DNA of 64,000 nt from Segatella copri (GTDB lineage: Bacteria; Bacteroidota; Bacteroidia; Bacteroidales; Bacteroidaceae), in assembly GCF_009494395.1 (NCBI RefSeq), contig NZ_VZCB01000084.1, positions 18,454 through 82,453 on the forward strand. The letters are read 5' to 3'. The translations under genes were made by a program, and so were the position numbers. This document shows positions 18,276 through 27,796 of the stretch, piece by piece (the first letter of the stretch is position 1; each line of letters begins with the position of its first letter). The notes under the pieces are model-generated. The model was not told the origin of the DNA and did not search any database. It saw nothing but the letters and a program-made list of their open reading frames with translations.

Positions 18276-20219
18276 TTAGTCTGCATAACCATAAGAGTTG
18301 TGAATCTTACCGTTGGTTGCAGAGATGGTTGTAGAAGCGATTGGCATGAGATAGCGGTTCTTCACTGCTACGTTATCGCCAACCAAACCGCTGCTGATAG
18401 ATGGCAGGTTTACGTCAACCTGTGTATCTGAACCAGAATCCAACTTAGCTGCACCGAATGAGTCGATACTGCCTTCGTAGTCAGCAGACGTCTTTCCGTC
18501 AGGAATACCATACCATGTTACGCTAGAGAAGTCAATCTTGGTTTTCTTCTCATCCAGGTAGTTGAAGTAGATGGTCTTCTGGTAAGTACCGTCTGCAAGT
18601 TCTTCCAGGTAAGTCTGCTTGAACTCATTAATCTTTTCTGCGAGGAGGTTCCAACGAATCAGGTCGTACTTGCGGATACCTTCACCTGCAAACTCCCACA
18701 TGTTCTCCTGAACGAGAGCATTGAAAAATGCGTCCTTGTCAGAAGCAATGTTGTTGACGTATGCCTTAGCTTCATTCTTGTCAGCCTGGTTGAAGGCACG
18801 GGTGTGTACTGCTTCCAAAGCCTGGCGGGCTGTCATGCCGTTTGCTGAACCTTCGTAGTTGGCATCAGGGTTACCTGCCAACTCGTTCATGCACTCAGCA
18901 TAGTAGAGCAATACCTGAGCGTAGCGCATCTTCACAGGATTGATACCTGTAGTGTGCTTAGCTGTTGCCTTCAGGTTGTTCTGCAACCAGGTGTTGTTCA
19001 TCTTGCGGGCATCCCACTTACCTACATACATACCGAAAGGAGCATTCTTCAGCATGTTCTCAACAGTGTTGCTGCCATCCTGCTTGATTTCGAAGTTGGC
19101 GCAGGTGATGTCACGGCGTGTATCCTTCTTGTCGTAAGAATAGAGCAGAGGTGCAGTAACCTTCATCTTACCAGATGAGTTGCCATAGCCGTATTCTGTT
19201 GTAACACCATTCATGCGGACACCTACTGTGTAACCCAACTCTCCTGTTACGTTCTCACCGAAAGGAATCTCGAAGAGGTTCTCGTGGTAAGTCTTGTCGA
19301 GAGAGAGCTGGTTAATCAAGTACCACTCGTTCTCGAAAGATGGGTTGAGGTTGTGAGTATTGTCGTTGATGATAGCAGACCAGTGCTTCAGGGCACGCTC
19401 GTAGAGAGCCTTGCGGTCTGCTGCACCAGGGCGCTGTGTTGGATAAGTAGCATCGCTGTAAGATGCTGTCTCATATCCGTCCTTTTCCTTCTCGCGAATC
19501 ACGTAGCCAGCACGTGTCATGGCAATCTGTGCCAGAAGAGCGTGAGCATAACCCTTGGTTGTGCGCTCTGTGGTATAGCCTGTTGCCTGGTCTGCCCATG
19601 GCAAGTACTCTATAGCCTCATCCAGGTCGTTCATCAGGGAATCCATGATTACGTCGCGGTCGGTCTTCTCCAGATAAGCGTTGCTCAAGTCTGACTTTGA
19701 TGCCTCTCTCTTGAACGGAATATCACCAAAGATACGAACCAAGTCGAAGTAAACCATGGCACGGATGGTGAGCGCTTCGCCGAGGCTGCGTTCCATAGAC
19801 TTCTGGTTAGCACCGCCAGCTGTTAATGTAGCGCTGCTGCGGATACCCTCAATAATCTGGTTGGCATCCTCGATGATACCATACTCAGCATCCCATACGC
19901 CGCTGATCTTGCTCCATCCCGGGTCCATGTTATAGTTCATGTTACCACGTTCACTTGAGGTGTTGGTAGCATTGCTTCCAAGACCGTCAATCAATTCGCA
20001 GTCGCTGTTCAGGTTCCATACGATAGACAAGTCCTGTGCGTAGGTACGGTCCTGTCCCATGCCACCATAGAGCTTATTGACGCGAAGATTGGTATAATAA
20101 GGTGAGGCGTAGGTATTCTCAGCAGTCATCTCTGATGGAGATGTCTGATCCAGGAAGTCGGAGCATGAAGACAATCCTAATACGCCTGCCAATGCAAATG
20201 CATATAATATCTTGTTCAT
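18276..20219 (-). CDS. RagB/SusD family surface lipoprotein (pair 2)
   Basis: 647 residues from the Met of MNKILYAFALAGVLG. An in-frame upstream Met at 20261 overlaps the susC stop and is less likely. The lipobox is GLSSC followed by SDFLDQTSPSEM. SusD blocks include SLGEALTIRAMVYFDLVRIFGDIPF, MRYAQVLLYYAECMNELAG and FAGEGIRKYDLIRWNLLAEKI. It starts 19 nt after susC, so the two are translationally close. It is larger than pair 1 and of a different SusD subtype, so the two pairs probably take different oligosaccharides. Confidence 0.94.
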   Translation of the reverse strand: MNKILYAFALAGVLGLSSCSDFLDQTSPSEMTAENTYASPYYTNLRVNKLYGGMGQDRTYAQDLSIVWNLNSDCELIDGLGSNATNTSSERGNMNYNMDPGWSKISGVWDAEYGIIEDANQIIEGIRSSATLTAGGANQKSMERSLGEALTIRAMVYFDLVRIFGDIPFKREASKSDLSNAYLEKTDRDVIMDSLMNDLDEAIEYLPWADQATGYTTERTTKGYAHALLAQIAMTRAGYVIREKEKDGYETASYSDATYPTQRPGAADRKALYERALKHWSAIINDNTHNLNPSFENEWYLINQLSLDKTYHENLFEIPFGENVTGELGYTVGVRMNGVTTEYGYGNSSGKMKVTAPLLYSYDKKDTRRDITCANFEIKQDGSNTVENMLKNAPFGMYVGKWDARKMNNTWLQNNLKATAKHTTGINPVKMRYAQVLLYYAECMNELAGNPDANYEGSANGMTARQALEAVHTRAFNQADKNEAKAYVNNIASDKDAFFNALVQENMWEFAGEGIRKYDLIRWNLLAEKINEFKQTYLEELADGTYQKTIYFNYLDEKKTKIDFSSVTWYGIPDGKTSADYEGSIDSFGAAKLDSGSDTQVDVNLPSISSGLVGDNVAVKNRYLMPIASTTISATNGKIHNSYGYAD

Positions 20220-20238
20220 TGTTATTATCTTATAAATT

Positions 20239-23200
20239 TTAGAATGTAACATTAATACCACCTACGAAGGTGCGGCTCTTTGGATAAGCTGCATAGTCGA
20301 TACCTGGGGTCATTGGGTTCTTCTTTGAACTTGTATCAACCTCTGGATCGTAGCCTGAGTAGTTGGTGAAGCAAAGCAGGTTGTAACCTGTGAAGTAGAT
20401 GCGTACGTTCTGCATGTAGCACTTGTTTACCCACTTCTTTGGCAAGGTGTAACCCACTGTTACGTTCTGAAGGCGCAGGAATGATGCATCTTCTACAGCA
20501 TAGCTGATGAGCTGCATGGTTGATACGCCTGCTGGATTGTAGATATTGGCGTTGGCATTGATCTCGTTCAAGCGGTTCATCACGTTCTCTACACCACCAT
20601 ATTCTGCGATGAGGCTAGCTGATGGGCGACCGATGTTGTTACCGTTGGCTGGGTCAATCCAGGTATAGCGGTTGCCTACGTTGAAATCATCTACAAGGTT
20701 ATAGTTCTTGGCTGAACCAGCGTAGAATGAGTTGGCAAGCTTGGTACCGTTCACAAGCTTATTGCCCAATGAGTAGTTGAAGAACAGGTTGAAGTCGAGG
20801 TTACCAACGTGACCGTCAAAGCCGAAACCACCTGTTGTGGTAGGTACGGTGTTGCCCAGACGCTGCTTCACTGCATCACCATTCTCGTCAACTTCTACCT
20901 TGGCAACGCCTGGATAGAGGTTACCGCCGAAGAGCTTGTAGCTGTTGTCCTTTACGCCTTCTGCCAGTGCCCAAGTGCCGTTGGCTTTCAATACCAAGTC
21001 ACCCTTGCCTGTTGCGGCATCATACACGGTGTAGAAACCGTTGCTCTTGTAGCCCCAAAGCTCACCGAGGCGACCGCCTTGCTCTACGCGGAAGTCTTCG
21101 TACTTGGCAATGGTAGAACCGCTCCAATTAGAACTCTGCCATGGGTTCTCCATGTTCAACTCGTCAATCTTGTTCTTGTTGTAAGATACGTTGAAGTTGA
21201 AGTTCAAACCAAAGTTCTTCTTGTCTACGATTACAGCATTGAGCGCCAACTCAACACCCTTGTTAGAGGTCTTACCGAAATTCTGGAACTGGTAAGAGTA
21301 ACCTGTGTTGGCAGGAACGATACTTTGCATCAAGAGGTCCTTGGTGGTATTCCAGTAGAAGTCCAATGTACCGCTGATGCGACCGTTGAAGAAACCGTAG
21401 TCGATACCGAAGTTACGGGTCACTGTGGTTTCCCACTTCAAGTCTGGATTATAGAGATATTTACCATGCTCAAGCATAGAAGCTCTGTTCTCATCGAAGA
21501 ATGGAGCCTTTGATGTGTTGTCTGCCATTGAGTAGGTGGTAGTCAGCAAACCAGAGTTGATACGGTTGTTACCTGCTGTACCGAAGCTCAGACGAGCCTT
21601 CAGGTTAGAAAGCCAGCTGGAAGCACCCTTCAGGAATTCCTCGTCAGACATACGCCAAGCCAAGGCTGCTGATGGGAAGAGACCCCAACGGTTGTCCTTG
21701 CCAAACTTGCTGGAACCATCGGCACGAAGTGTAAATGTTGCTAAATACTTGTCGTTGAGCGTATAGTTGATACGGCCGAAGTAAGAGAGAATGTTCTCCT
21801 CAGCCTTGATGTTACCCTCGTTAGGAAGCGCTGTACCTGCTGCTGTGTTAGCCAATACCTCGTTCAATGTGAATGAAGTTGGGAAGGCTACAGAAGTATT
21901 GGTACGGGTTACGTCCTGGCTGCTGCTCCATTCCTGACCAACCAATACATTGATGTGGTCACGACCATGGAAAAGCTTCTTGTTGTCGTAAGTCAATGTA
22001 TTTGCATTACGCCAGTTCTTGTTCTCCAAACGAACGAACTGTACCTGTGGCTGACCGTTGTAACCATACTTAGAGTTGGTGGTTGCATTAGAACCCCAAA
22101 CCTGGTCGGTATTGTTGTACTTCCAACCATAGCCGAACTCAGAGCGGAATGTGATGTTCTTGAATGGCTTCCAGTTCAAGCCTACGTTGTAGTTCTGCTG
22201 GAAACGCTCCTGATACTTATAGGTATCGGTGATACGCTCTGTTGGGTTACGGCGTGTTGATGTGCTGTTCTCCTCATCATCGTCTGATGTGCCGGAGAGA
22301 GGCTCTACCGGGTTCCATCTTACGGTGTTGGCAACAACTGAGTTTGCTGCACTCGACTCGTTGGTATCTGCACCACCATTCAAACCGTCCAGTTTTGTGA
22401 AAGCCATACGGCCATTGAAGTCGAGAGACAACCACTTGTTCAAGTTGGCATTGATCTTGGCGTTTACATTGTTCTTGGCATAGCCAGAACCCTGCATGAT
22501 GCTCTTCTCGTCGTTGTGAGAAAAACCGATGTTGTATTTCAGGTCCTTGGTACCACCGCTTACGTTCACGTTATACTGCTTCTGGTTACCTGTACGGCCG
22601 AATACCTCATCCTGATAGTCACGTCCTTCGATAGACTTCCAGATGTCGAGGTCGTTGTAGTTACCATAGTCAGTGCTACCCAACTCATACTGATAGTATG
22701 CATAGTCGTATGGAGACATAGTCTTTACCAACTTAGATACTTTCTTGTAGCCGAGAGAAGCATTGAAGTTCACCTGGGTCTTGCCCTCAGAACCGCTCTT
22801 GGTTGTAACGATGATAACACCATTGGCACCACGGGCACCATAGATGGCTGTAGAGGAAGCATCCTTCAACACGTCGATGCTCTGGATTTCGCTAGGAGCG
22901 ATGTCGCTGATAGAGCTTACAGGGAAACCGTCAACGATGTAGAGTGGAGAGTTGTCCTGAGAAAGGGAACCGCCACCACGCACGCGAATCTTCACGTCAG
23001 CATCTGGTGAACCTTCGGTGGTGGTGATGTTCACACCCGCCATCTTACCGGTCATCGCCTCGCTTACGTTAGATACAGGAATATTGGCAATCTGCTTGTC
23101 GCTGATAGAAGATACAGAACCAGTGAGGTCCTTCTTTCTAACTGTACCATAGCCGATTACAACCACGTCGTTGAGGGTGGTGTTGTCATCCTCGAGCTTG

Positions 23201-23487
23201 ACGTCGATAGTTTCTTTACCTGCAACGCTTACTTCCTTTGCTTTCATACCGATGTATGAAATCTTCAGTTTCTTGCTCTTGCCTTTTAAGTTTACTGTGA
23301 AGTTACCGTCAATGTCGGTCACGCCACCATTGCCAGCTACACCTACCTCCATGACAGATGCGCCGATGATTGGCTCGCCCGTATTGTCAGTAACAACTCC
23401 TTTTACCGTTTGCGCAGAGACGCTTGTTACCATGAACATGAGCGCACCTGCAAGCGCAATCTTCTTTCTGTTATAATTACCAGACAT
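20239..23487 (-). CDS. SusC/RagA family TonB-linked outer-membrane protein (pair 2)
   Basis: A 1082-residue TonB-dependent transporter. Signal peptide 1-25 (ends SVSAQ), regulatory-like domain (VVTDNTGEPIIGASVMEVGV), plug with VVVIGYGTVRKKDLTGSVSS and VLKDASSTAIYGARGANGVIIVTTKSG, and a barrel ending RTFVGGINVTF. First gene of the operon with susD and the beta-helix lipoprotein. Expression is predicted from the -7 element at 23625 and operator C at 23675. Confidence 0.96.
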   Translation of the reverse strand: MSGNYNRKKIALAGALMFMVTSVSAQTVKGVVTDNTGEPIIGASVMEVGVAGNGGVTDIDGNFTVNLKGKSKKLKISYIGMKAKEVSVAGKETIDVKLEDDNTTLNDVVVIGYGTVRKKDLTGSVSSISDKQIANIPVSNVSEAMTGKMAGVNITTTEGSPDADVKIRVRGGGSLSQDNSPLYIVDGFPVSSISDIAPSEIQSIDVLKDASSTAIYGARGANGVIIVTTKSGSEGKTQVNFNASLGYKKVSKLVKTMSPYDYAYYQYELGSTDYGNYNDLDIWKSIEGRDYQDEVFGRTGNQKQYNVNVSGGTKDLKYNIGFSHNDEKSIMQGSGYAKNNVNAKINANLNKWLSLDFNGRMAFTKLDGLNGGADTNESSAANSVVANTVRWNPVEPLSGTSDDDEENSTSTRRNPTERITDTYKYQERFQQNYNVGLNWKPFKNITFRSEFGYGWKYNNTDQVWGSNATTNSKYGYNGQPQVQFVRLENKNWRNANTLTYDNKKLFHGRDHINVLVGQEWSSSQDVTRTNTSVAFPTSFTLNEVLANTAAGTALPNEGNIKAEENILSYFGRINYTLNDKYLATFTLRADGSSKFGKDNRWGLFPSAALAWRMSDEEFLKGASSWLSNLKARLSFGTAGNNRINSGLLTTTYSMADNTSKAPFFDENRASMLEHGKYLYNPDLKWETTVTRNFGIDYGFFNGRISGTLDFYWNTTKDLLMQSIVPANTGYSYQFQNFGKTSNKGVELALNAVIVDKKNFGLNFNFNVSYNKNKIDELNMENPWQSSNWSGSTIAKYEDFRVEQGGRLGELWGYKSNGFYTVYDAATGKGDLVLKANGTWALAEGVKDNSYKLFGGNLYPGVAKVEVDENGDAVKQRLGNTVPTTTGGFGFDGHVGNLDFNLFFNYSLGNKLVNGTKLANSFYAGSAKNYNLVDDFNVGNRYTWIDPANGNNIGRPSASLIAEYGGVENVMNRLNEINANANIYNPAGVSTMQLISYAVEDASFLRLQNVTVGYTLPKKWVNKCYMQNVRIYFTGYNLLCFTNYSGYDPEVDTSSKKNPMTPGIDYAAYPKSRTFVGGINVTF

Positions 23488-23624
23488 ACACTTATAGGTT
23501 AGATTATACTATTATAAAATTTGTTTTCTTACTCTCGATTTGTACGTTTAAGTAGACAAAAACCGCTGTGCAAAAAATACGCATTTATAGCGCAATTTTA
23601 TGCACAGTCTGTTTTTTTCGTTTG

Positions 23625-23632
23625 CAAATATA
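23625..23632 (-). promoter_or_regulatory. -7 element of the susCD pair 2 operon
   Basis: Reads TATATTTG on the minus strand, 137 nt upstream of the ATG. No -33 box at the expected position. Operator C starts 42 nt upstream. Confidence 0.6.
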
Positions 23633-23674
23633 GGTAAAAAAAATGAATTACGTTAAAGATTCACGTGAAAATAA

Positions 23675-23692
23675 TACGTAAACGTTTGCTTA
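23675..23692. promoter_or_regulatory. Pectin-regulon operator, site C
   Basis: TACGTAAACGTTTGCTTA matches site A at 16 of 18 positions, with the changes in the promoter-distal half. The gap to the -7 element is exactly 42 nt. Confidence 0.72.
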
Positions 23693-24162
23693 AAGATTGT
23701 TTTTAACATAAAAACCCCTATAGTTAACTGCTCAGTACCCCTATGAGCATAACTTCTTTAACTTCTGAAAGAGGCTCATTCCACTTATTGCCTAACTATG
23801 GCACAATATTGCCCTCAACTGGGGCAACTTTTTGCCATTGCCGGGCACAAAATGATGCGTCGGGAGAAAAATTTCGGGATGTCTACCTTCGCCATTCGAA
23901 ATATGCTTTCCGGCTGCAGGAAGCGTGGTTTTGTTCGTGAAAAACCTTACTCTCAATTTTACCCTTCACCCTTCACCTTTTCGTCTGAAACCCCGATAAA
24001 CACTGGGGGCATGAGAGGTGAAGGGTGTTTTTGAATGTAGCTTTCTATCCACCGCCGCCTGAATTTTCTATCCAGTCTTCTCAACTCTGGGTGCTAGAAA
24101 ACTTTTATGTCTCACAATACGGGGTTAGCCGACGGCTTACACTGAGTTGTTACGAAACGGAA
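23693..24162. other. Non-coding stretch between operator C and the repeats
   Basis: No gene is recognised. Short frames at 23743-24034 have no family features. The only structure is a spaced 12-bp inverted repeat (cacccttcacct at 23967-23978 with its complement at 24016-24027), of the gtgaagggtg simple-repeat type. Confidence 0.6.
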
Positions 24163-24198
24163 AAGAGAGTGTGTCATAAGTTCATGACGCACTCTCTT
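24163..24198. other. Hairpin of unknown role
   Basis: A 15-bp stem with one mismatch (24163-24177 with 24184-24198, aagagagtg type) and a 6-nt loop. It resembles a terminator, but no gene reads into it from the left and the T tract is weak. Confidence 0.55.
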
Positions 24199-24270
24199 CT
24201 TGTTGGTATATTACTGAAATGTTGTTGGAACAGATAGTATAAGTTTCTAGGATAGTTAGTATCTTCGGCC

Positions 24271-24354
24271 GCACAACAGCTGTTGTGCGCTTGCATATCA
24301 GCTGATATGCGCTTGCACAACAGGTGATGTGCATGTGGTAGTCAACTGTTGTGC
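24271..24354. repeat. Array of 18-bp CAGCTG-centred palindromes with 22-bp period
   Basis: gcacaacagctgttgtgc at 24271, gcatatcagctgatatgc at 24293, gcacaacaggtgatgtgc at 24315, and in register at 24337 a unit whose right half (caactgttgtgc) is kept and left half decayed. The first two are perfect palindromes. The 4-nt linker gctt separates units 1/2 and 2/3. It lies in the gap downstream of the pectinesterase gene. Confidence 0.85.
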
Positions 24355-24376
24355 GCTAACTGTTTTCTAGACTTAT

Positions 24377-24410
24377 GACCGCCTCTCCTTGAACAAAAAC
24401 AGAGGCGGTC
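24377..24410. terminator. Terminator of the pectinesterase gene
   Basis: Perfect 10-bp stem (gaccgcctct with agaggcggtc) 9 nt past the stop codon of the minus-strand gene. T-rich sequence follows on the + strand; the minus-strand tail is weak. Confidence 0.6.
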
Positions 24411-24418
24411 CCTTTCCT

Positions 24419-27400
24419 TTATTTCATGATAACTTTTTCTGTCTTCTTGCTACCATCAGCAAGAGTCTTCACAACGATGTTGATTCCTTTCTGAAGACTG
24501 TTTTGCTGAGTACCGCTTATTGAGAAGATGGCTGTGCTTACGGTGGCTGCTTCATCTGCAGCAGCAATGTTCTTGATGCCGGTAACAACAGAAGTCATCT
24601 TACCGAAACCACCCATCTCGTTGGCAGCACGAACGCTCCATGTACCTGTAGCACCGGCAATGCCGAGTGACTTCTCTGCTGTCATGGCGAAGAACTTGCC
24701 GTCTTTCAATACGATGTACATCTGTGCATCACCTTCCCAAGCGAGCTTGCCATTGCTTTCTGTTGCTGCAGTTGCAGACTTCTGAGCTGCGAGGTCGGCT
24801 GGCTTCCAGTTGTTGAATACCTTGTCGAGGCTGAACTCGGCTGCCTTCTCGGCTGTGATGATGGTGTTGTACTCGCTAACTTCCTTATCCTTTGTAAACT
24901 TCACGATGTTCTCGGCAGGAGAAATCACCTTGCCGTTCTCATCAACAGTGTTGTACTCGAAGAAGTTCTTGGCAACCACGTTCATACCACCTGTTGTCCA
25001 GCGGGTTGAAGCAATGTTGGCTGCTGCGTTCTTGTCGAGGATGGTGTTGAGGAAAGCACACTTGGCAGTTCCACCCCAAGAGCGACCGAAGGTGAAGCTG
25101 TCAGTAGCTGAACCTACAATCTTACATCCGTCAAATACATAACCATAATCACTTCCGTCTGTGTAAGGAGCTGTGATGTATGAACCCTTACCTGGTTCCA
25201 ATGTCAAGGTACACTTGTTGAAGAATACATCGCCACCACCGCAGATGAAGTCTACGATTCCGTGGATGTCTGAATTCTCGAAGTAGTACTGACCCTTATT
25301 ATTGTTGCTATAGTAAGTATCCTGGTATGATAGCATCTTCACGTTCTTGCAGATGGTCTGGGTACCCTTATCCTGGAGGCAGACGGCACGGCCGGTGCTC
25401 TTGTCGAATGGATAAGCATTCTTCAGGGTGAGATCCTGCATGTAGAGACCTGTGCTGGTATTGAACAATGTTGCAGTAACACCGATTCCCTCTACCTCAG
25501 GCTTGTTCACGATGATGGTGTTGTCCATGCTCTCGCCGATGATAGAGATGTTGTTGCCACTGATAGTAGTGAGACACTTGTCTCCGAGATCGTATGTGCC
25601 GTTAGGCAAGAAGATGAATGTACGTGTTGCGTTGGCTGCTGCATTGTTGCCGTTAGCAATTTCGAGAGCTGTCATAAAGCCCTGTGCGTCGCCCGCCTTT
25701 ACTTCCATCCAGTTACCGTTCTGAGCGAAGGCTGGATTGGTCATGTTGACGATGCTGAGGCTGTGGATATATGTATCTCCTCCTTCGAAGGTGAGGGTAT
25801 ATTCACCACTCTCGGTTGATTCGTTCTGGAGAATACCGAAGTTGCCGTCCTTTGTTGCCTTTGCATCAATAGAACTTACTTCATTTCCCTTAGGATCGAG
25901 GAGGGTAATCTTACCAGTCTTAGAATATTGGCAGAGGTTCATCTTGATGTAACCCTTACCGCCCATCAATACCTTAATCTTGCCGTTTGATTCGAATACC
26001 CAACCGTGTGTAGTATCGTGCCACTTGCCGTTTTCTACAGAAATAGCTTCATGGTCGTTGATGTCGAAACCTTCCTTGGTGAAGTTGTAGTCGTAACGGG
26101 CTGTTGCATTGGCAGTCTCTATATCAGTTACGAGTGCATAGAGTGCTGCATCTGAACTAATGACAGAAGAAGTGGTGAACTTCTTCTCATCCTGCTTCAA
26201 GGAAGAAGACCATCCGCGGAACTTCTTGCCGTCAGCTACAGTTACCTTGTTTTCTACTCCTTCTACGAAAGCTTCAATTTCTGCATCCTGTTCTACTGCC
26301 TGTGTGCCGATAACAGTCTTGCCGTCTATATTATAATAGGTGAGGGTGAAATCTGGCTTGAAGCCTACGGTCAACTCATAGGTTACTTCGTCACCGTTAG
26401 CCTCTACTACGATAGTTGCTACAGTCTTCAGGTTGGCACCTTCGCCTGTAGTGGTGTAAGTAGTGCTCTTGATGGTTCCGTTGGCTGTAACGAGATCGGT
26501 AAGAGGGTTAGACTCTGTGATGAGCTTAGCCTTCTTGGAAACAAGAATAGTTGCGATTTGCTTGCCTTCTGCATTCTCCTCGAAGAGGTCGGCTGCCTGG
26601 TAAGCCTTGCCGTTTACTGCGAAACTGCCCAGCATTGGAGTCTTGCTCATATCTACATTACCATAGATTGCGAGGTCAGTAACGTAAGCGTTCTGACCGA
26701 GAGCAAAGTTCTCGAACTTAATCTGACAGTTGGTACGGTTTACGTCGAGTGTCAGATCCTCACCACTTGCTTTTACGATAGATACGTTGTGGATTACTAC
26801 CCAGTCATCATCGCCGTCGCCCTTTACGGATACTTTGATACCACGATTGCCGCCGGTAGCAGCCTGGTGCAGTGTTATCTTGGTGATGCTTGCCAATGGA
26901 GAGGTTACTGCGCTTGGTTCAGCTGTTGTGTATTGGTTTGGATACTTAGCTGTAATCATATATCCAGTACGGTCAGGGAACTTAGCCTGATTTCCCGTAG
27001 GGTCAACACCCACTCCGTTGAATGTAAAGGTAAATGCCTCCTTGCTGTAAAGGGTTTTGAGATTTACCTTTACATCTGTAGCTTTTGTGTTGTCTATTTT
27101 CTCCCAGTTGGTGAAGTCGGTAGTGTAGAGTGCCTTCTCCTGAATGGCACTAACCTGAACCACCTTTACATTATAAAGGTAGCAACCACCAGTTGCCACA
27201 ACCTCAACATAGCCCTTAGCCACTTCTGCTGTAGTAGCTTTGTGGTCAGTTGCGTCTTCTGTTGCAGCTATACCACCGATGGTATAGTTGTGGTAGCCAT
27301 GGCAACTGGTTACAGTGACGATGTCCTTTGCTGACTTGACAGGTACCTGAAGGATGGTTCCGGTGTTAAACTGTGCGTCGGTGGTTCTTCCTTTCAGTTT

Positions 27401-27607
27401 GCCATTGGTTGCATCTACATGTAGTAGAATGCCGTCAACTGTAGAGGTGATGTCTCCTACTTTACCTTGAAAATTTGTTGCTGTGTTGATTCCTTCTGGC
27501 ACGTTGTGCTGGAAGTCCCAAATAGCAGTTACGTCTTGCGCCTTTGCAATAAAAGCAAAGACAAGCAACAGGCTTAGAAGCCCGAATCTGAGTAGATTTT
27601 TTTTCAT
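24419..27607 (-). CDS. Large CE8 pectinesterase with N-terminal accessory domains
   Basis: A 1062-residue secreted protein, about three times a simple pectinesterase. Signal peptide 1-23 (ends AKAQ). About 25-330 and 330-630 are beta-rich accessory regions (DVTAIWDFQHNVPEG; ITKITLHQAATGGNRGIKV; DFTLTYYNIDGKTVIG). The CE8 beta-helix is about 635-960, with active-site blocks QDTYYSNNNKGQYYF, GIVDFICGGG (usually GTVDFIFG) and FGRSWGGTA (usually GRPW). It removes methyl esters from homogalacturonan. The C-terminal tail (STAIFSISGTQQNSLQKGIN) resembles a type IX sorting signal. It is transcribed alone from the promoter under operator D. Confidence 0.9.
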   Translation of the reverse strand: MKKNLLRFGLLSLLLVFAFIAKAQDVTAIWDFQHNVPEGINTATNFQGKVGDITSTVDGILLHVDATNGKLKGRTTDAQFNTGTILQVPVKSAKDIVTVTSCHGYHNYTIGGIAATEDATDHKATTAEVAKGYVEVVATGGCYLYNVKVVQVSAIQEKALYTTDFTNWEKIDNTKATDVKVNLKTLYSKEAFTFTFNGVGVDPTGNQAKFPDRTGYMITAKYPNQYTTAEPSAVTSPLASITKITLHQAATGGNRGIKVSVKGDGDDDWVVIHNVSIVKASGEDLTLDVNRTNCQIKFENFALGQNAYVTDLAIYGNVDMSKTPMLGSFAVNGKAYQAADLFEENAEGKQIATILVSKKAKLITESNPLTDLVTANGTIKSTTYTTTGEGANLKTVATIVVEANGDEVTYELTVGFKPDFTLTYYNIDGKTVIGTQAVEQDAEIEAFVEGVENKVTVADGKKFRGWSSSLKQDEKKFTTSSVISSDAALYALVTDIETANATARYDYNFTKEGFDINDHEAISVENGKWHDTTHGWVFESNGKIKVLMGGKGYIKMNLCQYSKTGKITLLDPKGNEVSSIDAKATKDGNFGILQNESTESGEYTLTFEGGDTYIHSLSIVNMTNPAFAQNGNWMEVKAGDAQGFMTALEIANGNNAAANATRTFIFLPNGTYDLGDKCLTTISGNNISIIGESMDNTIIVNKPEVEGIGVTATLFNTSTGLYMQDLTLKNAYPFDKSTGRAVCLQDKGTQTICKNVKMLSYQDTYYSNNNKGQYYFENSDIHGIVDFICGGGDVFFNKCTLTLEPGKGSYITAPYTDGSDYGYVFDGCKIVGSATDSFTFGRSWGGTAKCAFLNTILDKNAAANIASTRWTTGGMNVVAKNFFEYNTVDENGKVISPAENIVKFTKDKEVSEYNTIITAEKAAEFSLDKVFNNWKPADLAAQKSATAATESNGKLAWEGDAQMYIVLKDGKFFAMTAEKSLGIAGATGTWSVRAANEMGGFGKMTSVVTGIKNIAAADEAATVSTAIFSISGTQQNSLQKGINIVVKTLADGSKKTEKVIMK

Positions 27608-27667
27608 TTTGTTTGCCTTTAGGTAATTATATAATATTTATACTTTCGTTTTTTAAGTTTATAGATG

Positions 27668-27675
27668 CAAAAATA
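27668..27675 (-). promoter_or_regulatory. -7 element of the CE8 gene
   Basis: Reads TATTTTTG on the minus strand. No -33 box at 19-21 nt. Operator D starts 52 nt upstream, one helical turn further than at sites A-C. Confidence 0.55.
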
Positions 27676-27727
27676 CACTTATTATTTTTATTTTCAGTTC
27701 TTTTTCTTCTTAATTTCTTGTAAAAGC

Positions 27728-27745
27728 TACGTAATCGTTTTCGTT
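27728..27745. promoter_or_regulatory. Pectin-regulon operator, site D (divergent)
   Basis: TACGTAATCGTTTTCGTT matches site A at 16 of 18 positions. It sits midway between two divergent promoters: 52 nt from the CE8 -7 element and 51 nt from the -7 element at 27797 of the + strand gene, so it may serve both. Confidence 0.72.
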
Positions 27746-27796
27746 GTTTTTGTTAATTTTGGTTCACGTTTTTCTTGTGTTCTCAAAATGATTTGT

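Noticed and set aside
18248..18292. Upstream in-frame start for the beta-helix lipoprotein
   Set aside because: It overlaps the susD stop and would place 15 polar residues before the signal peptide. The same reasoning was used for the second susD (20220-20261) and the LysE-type gene (43477-43545).
23743..24034. Two overlapping short reading frames on the + strand
   Set aside because: No signal peptide, family motif or sensible composition; the second runs into a simple repeat. Treated as non-coding.
24271..24354. Palindrome array considered as a CRISPR remnant
   Set aside because: The period is 22 bp with 4-nt linkers and no spacers, and no cas genes are in the window.
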